Shown here: in pieces, positions 5,211 to 8,257 of the stretch
Numbering within the stretch: position 1 is the stretch's first letter
Layout: each line of letters begins with the position of its first letter
Assembly: GCA_003133485.1 (NCBI GenBank)
Contig: PKXR01000206.1
Location: 1 to 8,257 of the forward strand
Direction of reading: 5' to 3'
DNA: 8,257 nt
DNA from: Candidatus Dormiibacterota bacterium
Lineage (GTDB): Bacteria > Chloroflexota > Dormibacteria > UBA8260 > Bog-877
Made by a program: the position numbers and the translations under genes
Notes under the pieces: generated by a model
What the model saw: the letters and a program-made list of their open reading frames with translations, nothing else
What the model was told of the DNA's origin: nothing
Database searches by the model: none

Positions 5211-6405
5211 CGAGCGCGGTTACTTCGGAGGCTTCGGGGGTCAGTACATCCCCGAGGTGCTCTTCCAACCAGTCCGCAAGCTGGAGGCCGCGGTAGACGA
5301 GGCCTTCGGGGATGCCGCTTTTTGGCAGGAATATCACGCGATTCTGCAAACCTACGTGGGTCGGCCCTCTCCCCTATACCACGCCCAGCGCTTCCCCACC
5401 GCCGCGGCCACGGTGCTGCTCAAACGTGAGGACCTGAATCACACCGGAGCGCACAAGGTGAACAACGCGGTCGGTCAGGGGCTCTTGGCCAAGCGGATGG
5501 GAATGAAGCGGATCATCGCCGAGACCGGCGCCGGGCAGCACGGAGTGGCGACCGCCACTATCGGCGCCAAGCTGGGCTTGCCAGTTGAGATTTACATGGG
5601 CGAGTTGGACATCGAGCGTCAGGCCATGAACGTCGCCACGATGAGGTTGCTGGGCGCCGCCATCCACCCGGTCGCGAGTGGAACCAAGACCCTCAAGGAT
5701 GCGGTCAACGCTGCTATCCGCGAGTGGGCCACCCGGGCCGACGACACCTTCTATTTGATCGGCAGCGCCATCGGTCCTCATCCCTATCCCTACCTGGTTC
5801 GAGAGTTTCAGAAGGTGATCGGCGTCGAGGCCCGCCGCCAATGCCTGGAGCAGTGGGGTCGCCTGCCCACCGACGTGATCGCCTGCGTGGGTGGGGGCAG
5901 CAACGCAATCGGGATCTTCTCTGGATTCGTGGACGATGCCGAGGTTCGGCTGTGGGGCGCTGAGGCCGCCGGTCGAGGAGCTGGGCTGGGCGAAAACGCC
6001 GCCTCTTTGTCGTATGGGTCGGTGGGCGTGCTGCACGGCTCCAAGTCCTACATCCTCCAGGACGGCGATGGTCAGGTGGTGGGCACCCACTCCGTCAGCG
6101 CCGGCCTGGACTACCCCGGCGTGGGCCCTGAGCACGCGCTGCTCAAGGCCACCGGACGGGCCCAGTACCTGGGGGTGACCGACGATGAGGCGGTCACCGC
6201 CTTCCACCGCTGCACTGAGCGGGAGGGCATCGTGCCGGCCCTGGAGAGCTCGCATGCGCTGGCCCTGGTGGACCGAGTGGCGGAGCAGAGCGGTCCCAGT
6301 GGCCTCCTCGTCGTGAACCTCAGCGGGCGCGGAGAAAAGGACATTCCCCAGCTCCTGGAACGGGAGCGGCTGAAGCTCGACGCGGCTCGCCTGACCGATG
6401 ATTGA
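5197..6405 (+). CDS. trpB: Tryptophan synthase beta chain
   Basis: PLP enzyme that condenses indole with serine to make tryptophan, working as an alpha2-beta2 complex with TrpA. It has 402 residues and the canonical TrpB1 type motifs: YFGGFGGQYIPE at the N-terminus, LKREDLNHTGAHKVN with PLP-binding Lys87, AETGAGQHG with catalytic Glu109, the PLP-phosphate loop CVGGGSNAIG, HSVSAGLDYPGVGPEH, ESSHAL and NLSGRGEKD. The ATG at 5197 is chosen because it precedes the conserved N-terminus and has GGAG 5 nt upstream. It begins inside trpF (14-nt overlap). The stop overlaps the trpA start by 8 nt, consistent with matched synthesis of the two subunits. Nothing in the sequence suggests loss of function. 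Confidence 0.98.
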   Translation: MQPPDERGYFGGFGGQYIPEVLFQPVRKLEAAVDEAFGDAAFWQEYHAILQTYVGRPSPLYHAQRFPTAAATVLLKREDLNHTGAHKVNNAVGQGLLAKRMGMKRIIAETGAGQHGVATATIGAKLGLPVEIYMGELDIERQAMNVATMRLLGAAIHPVASGTKTLKDAVNAAIREWATRADDTFYLIGSAIGPHPYPYLVREFQKVIGVEARRQCLEQWGRLPTDVIACVGGGSNAIGIFSGFVDDAEVRLWGAEAAGRGAGLGENAASLSYGSVGVLHGSKSYILQDGDGQVVGTHSVSAGLDYPGVGPEHALLKATGRAQYLGVTDDEAVTAFHRCTEREGIVPALESSHALALVDRVAEQSGPSGLLVVNLSGRGEKDIPQLLERERLKLDAARLTDD

Positions 6406-7213
6406 CACACCTGCCCTCGATCGGCTGAGCCAGCGGCTCCGGGACGCCCGCCAGCAGAATCGGGCGGCTCTGATCGGATACTTGGTCGCTGGTGACCCTG
6501 ACCTCAGGACGACTGAGCTGGTGATCGCCGCAGTGGCCGAAGCAGGACTCGACGTTCTGGAGCTAGGCATCCCCTACGGTGACCCCTTGGCAGATGGGCC
6601 GACCATCGCTGCGGCGGGGCAACGGGCGCTCGCCGCCGGCTCGAGCGTCGAGGCCACCTTCGGCCTGGTCGAGAGGCTGCAGCAAGTGCTGCCGATCATC
6701 CTCTTCACCTACTTCAATCCCGTCTTCCACTACGGAGTCGAAAGGTTCGCTGAACGCGCCGCCCGCGCCGGCGCCTCTGGAGTGATCATTCCCGACATCA
6801 CCCTGGAGGAGATCGACGAGGTGCGCGGGTCCCTGCGCTGCCGAGGGCTTCCGTTCCCCCTCCTGGTGTCCCCCACGACTGGGCCCGCCCGAGCGAATCA
6901 GATCGCCACCGCCAGCGACGGGTTCGTCTATGTCGTCTCGCGACTGGGGGTGACCGGTGAGGGTACCGGTCCCGACCTCATCTGGCTCCGGGGCCAGCTC
7001 GACCGGATGCGCCACGTCACGGACAAGCCGCTGGCGGTCGGGTTTGGGATCAGCACCCCCGCTCAGGTTGCAGAGGTCGCGAGCTGGAGCGATGCGGTGA
7101 TCGTCGGCAGCGGTCTCGTCAACTCCTACGCCGGCAGCGCCGGCCCCGAGGCGGCCCGGCTCGCCGGGAGCTACGTCGGGAGGCTGGTAGCGGCGCTGAC
7201 GAAGAGTGCCTGA
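6398..7213 (+). CDS. trpA: Tryptophan synthase alpha chain
   Basis: Cleaves indole-3-glycerol phosphate to indole and glyceraldehyde 3-phosphate, and channels indole to TrpB. It has 271 residues, a normal family length. The signature LELGIPYGDPLADGPTI contains catalytic Glu55 and Asp66. Other family segments are LFTYFNPVFHYG, GVIIPDITLEE, FVYVVSRLGVTG (mobile loop 6) and VGFGIS. The ATG at 6398 overlaps the trpB stop (ATGATTGA) with no strong SD, so translational coupling is likely. It is the last gene of the plus-strand unit. The 59 bp to the converging neighbour contain no obvious T-tract terminator. Confidence 0.97.
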   Translation: MIDTPALDRLSQRLRDARQQNRAALIGYLVAGDPDLRTTELVIAAVAEAGLDVLELGIPYGDPLADGPTIAAAGQRALAAGSSVEATFGLVERLQQVLPIILFTYFNPVFHYGVERFAERAARAGASGVIIPDITLEEIDEVRGSLRCRGLPFPLLVSPTTGPARANQIATASDGFVYVVSRLGVTGEGTGPDLIWLRGQLDRMRHVTDKPLAVGFGISTPAQVAEVASWSDAVIVGSGLVNSYAGSAGPEAARLAGSYVGRLVAALTKSA

Positions 7214-7272
7214 GCGACCCCCCCATCTCCACCGCCGGCTAGCGCGGACTTGCTCCGAGCCGAGCGCCGGGC

Positions 7273-8257
7273 TCAGTCCGGCAGGACGCCGGTGAGGGAC
7301 GAAGTGCGGAGCAGCTCTCTGATGTCGGTCCTCCGAGGAGCCAGCTTGAGTAACTGGCGATACACCGAGATGGCATCGATGTCGGCACCCCTCGCCCGCA
7401 AGAGCCGGGCGACGAACTCCAGCCAGACCGGGGCCATCACGGCGTCCCGGCGCTCGACCGACAGGGAGCACAGCTGCCAGCAGGCGCGGTCGAAAGGCGG
7501 GAAGCAGAGCACCGCGGTCGTGAAGCAGAGCACCGCCAGCTCCACCTCCTTGATTTGTTTGATGCCCTCGCCGACGGTGCAGGCCGCGGCGGCAGCCTCC
7601 TCCCCGCCCACGGTCGTGGCCATCTGCACGGCCATGGTGGCGGCCTCCTCCAGCTGTCCTGCCTCCAGCAATTCATGGATCTGAATGGAGGGATCGGCAC
7701 CATCGGCCAGAGGTAGCTTGACCCGGGCGGCTTCCAGAGCTCGTCGGGCGTGGCCCTTGGACGAGAGCTCCGCCTGCTGGTTCTTGGCCGTTGCGACGAT
7801 CTCTTCTACGAGCTTGGGGAGCTCAGCCTCGCGCGCAATCAGCTTCCGCTCCTGCTCGGTCAGGCGGCTGGGAGAGAGCCTCACGGTCCAGCTGGACCGC
7901 TGAGCGTGGTCGGGTCGGGTGGCCGGGCGGGTTGCCTCCGCTGCCGGGGAAGGGGAAGCTGCGGCCACCGTGGCCGGAACTGGCGGCTCCGGATTCCGGA
8001 CTGGCGGCGAGACAGGCTCCTCAGCTACCTCGCTCTCACGGGCGGCCGGATCGAATCCCCACATCGGCGCTTCGGCCTCGGTCAACTCCTTGGGGATCGG
8101 GGTGGGCGCCGAAGGAGGAGACATGGGCGCGGAGCTTTGGGCAGGAGAGGGCTCCGCCGACGGAACTGGCGTGGTTACTGGATCGGACGAAGGAGCCAGC
8201 TCTGCGGGCGGCGCCGGGGGCGGACCCACGGCCGGAGGAGGCTGTGGCGCCGGTGGG
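7273..8257 (-). CDS. Hypothetical protein, Pro/Ala linker plus helical C-terminal domain (5'-truncated by window)
   Basis: The 3' part of a gene whose start lies beyond the right edge, with 327 residues visible. I do not recognise the family. The first 125 or so visible residues are a disordered-looking linker rich in Pro, Ala, Ser and Glu (for example PPPAPPAELAPSS), interrupted by a short MWGFDP segment. From about residue 130 the sequence becomes strongly helical and amphipathic (TEQERKLIAREAELPKLVEE onward). It has Ala-rich helix pairs and a final ISVYRQLLKLAPRR stretch resembling a tetratricopeptide helix. Such layouts suit a scaffold or regulatory protein with another domain N-terminal to the linker, but that part is unseen. 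An in-frame GTG at 8229 is not taken as the start because the linker continues in frame above it. It is convergent with trpA, and no functional link to tryptophan synthesis is evident. Confidence 0.72.
   Translation of the reverse strand, partial: PPAPQPPPAVGPPPAPPAELAPSSDPVTTPVPSAEPSPAQSSAPMSPPSAPTPIPKELTEAEAPMWGFDPAARESEVAEEPVSPPVRNPEPPVPATVAAASPSPAAEATRPATRPDHAQRSSWTVRLSPSRLTEQERKLIAREAELPKLVEEIVATAKNQQAELSSKGHARRALEAARVKLPLADGADPSIQIHELLEAGQLEEAATMAVQMATTVGGEEAAAAACTVGEGIKQIKEVELAVLCFTTAVLCFPPFDRACWQLCSLSVERRDAVMAPVWLEFVARLLRARGADIDAISVYRQLLKLAPRRTDIRELLRTSSLTGVLPD

Noticed and set aside
5197..6405. TrpB2-type or standalone beta subunit
   Set aside because: The length, HTGAHKVN and GRGEKD motifs, and overlap with trpA all indicate the ordinary TrpB1 partner of TrpA.
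7214..7272. Bidirectional terminator between trpA and the converging gene
   Set aside because: Only a 5-bp GAGCC/GGCTC stem (7257-7274) is present, with no T-tract on either strand.

Overview
This is a high-GC bacterial window that carries a complete set of tryptophan-biosynthesis genes, split into two divergent transcription units around a shared control region. The GC-rich third codon positions, tight gene packing and lack of Shine-Dalgarno (SD) sequences at the two leader ORFs would suit an actinobacterium or a related high-GC lineage such as Chloroflexota or Dormibacterota. No marker gene here fixes the phylum. A free-standing trpF is present, which many Actinobacteria lack because they use PriA.

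Layout. Minus strand, reading leftward from about 2260: promoter, a 23-codon Trp-rich leader peptide (trpL1), an antiterminator/terminator pair, trpE, then trpG overlapping it by ATGA. Plus strand, reading rightward from about 2330: promoter, a second 23-codon Trp-containing leader peptide (trpL2), its own antiterminator/terminator pair, an unrecognised 49-codon ORF with a strong SD, then trpD, trpC, trpF, trpB and trpA. These genes are separated by at most 2 nt or overlap. Converging on trpA from the right is the 3' part of a minus-strand gene of unknown function: a Pro/Ala-rich linker followed by an alpha-helical, TPR-like C-terminal domain. It runs off the window.

How it works together. 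TrpE and TrpG make anthranilate from chorismate and glutamine. TrpD, TrpF and TrpC convert it to indole-3-glycerol phosphate, and TrpA/TrpB finish tryptophan. The pathway is complete. Each half has its own ribosome-mediated attenuator, so expression of both halves should rise when charged tRNA-Trp is scarce.

Main observation. The two attenuators are mirror-image copies with nearly the same geometry: TTGACT, 18 nt, CAGAAT, 9 nt, start codon, 72-nt leader ORF, 24 nt, terminator stem. Their leader peptides share a W-x-W-P-[DE] core and their pre-terminator segments match at 16 of 19 bases. The trpEG copy has four Trp codons and the trpDCFBA copy has two. The 9-nt gap from the -10 box to the start codon, with no SD, suggests leaderless translation of both leader ORFs. 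TrpE also departs from consensus in its Trp feedback pocket, and TrpF at two active-site positions.
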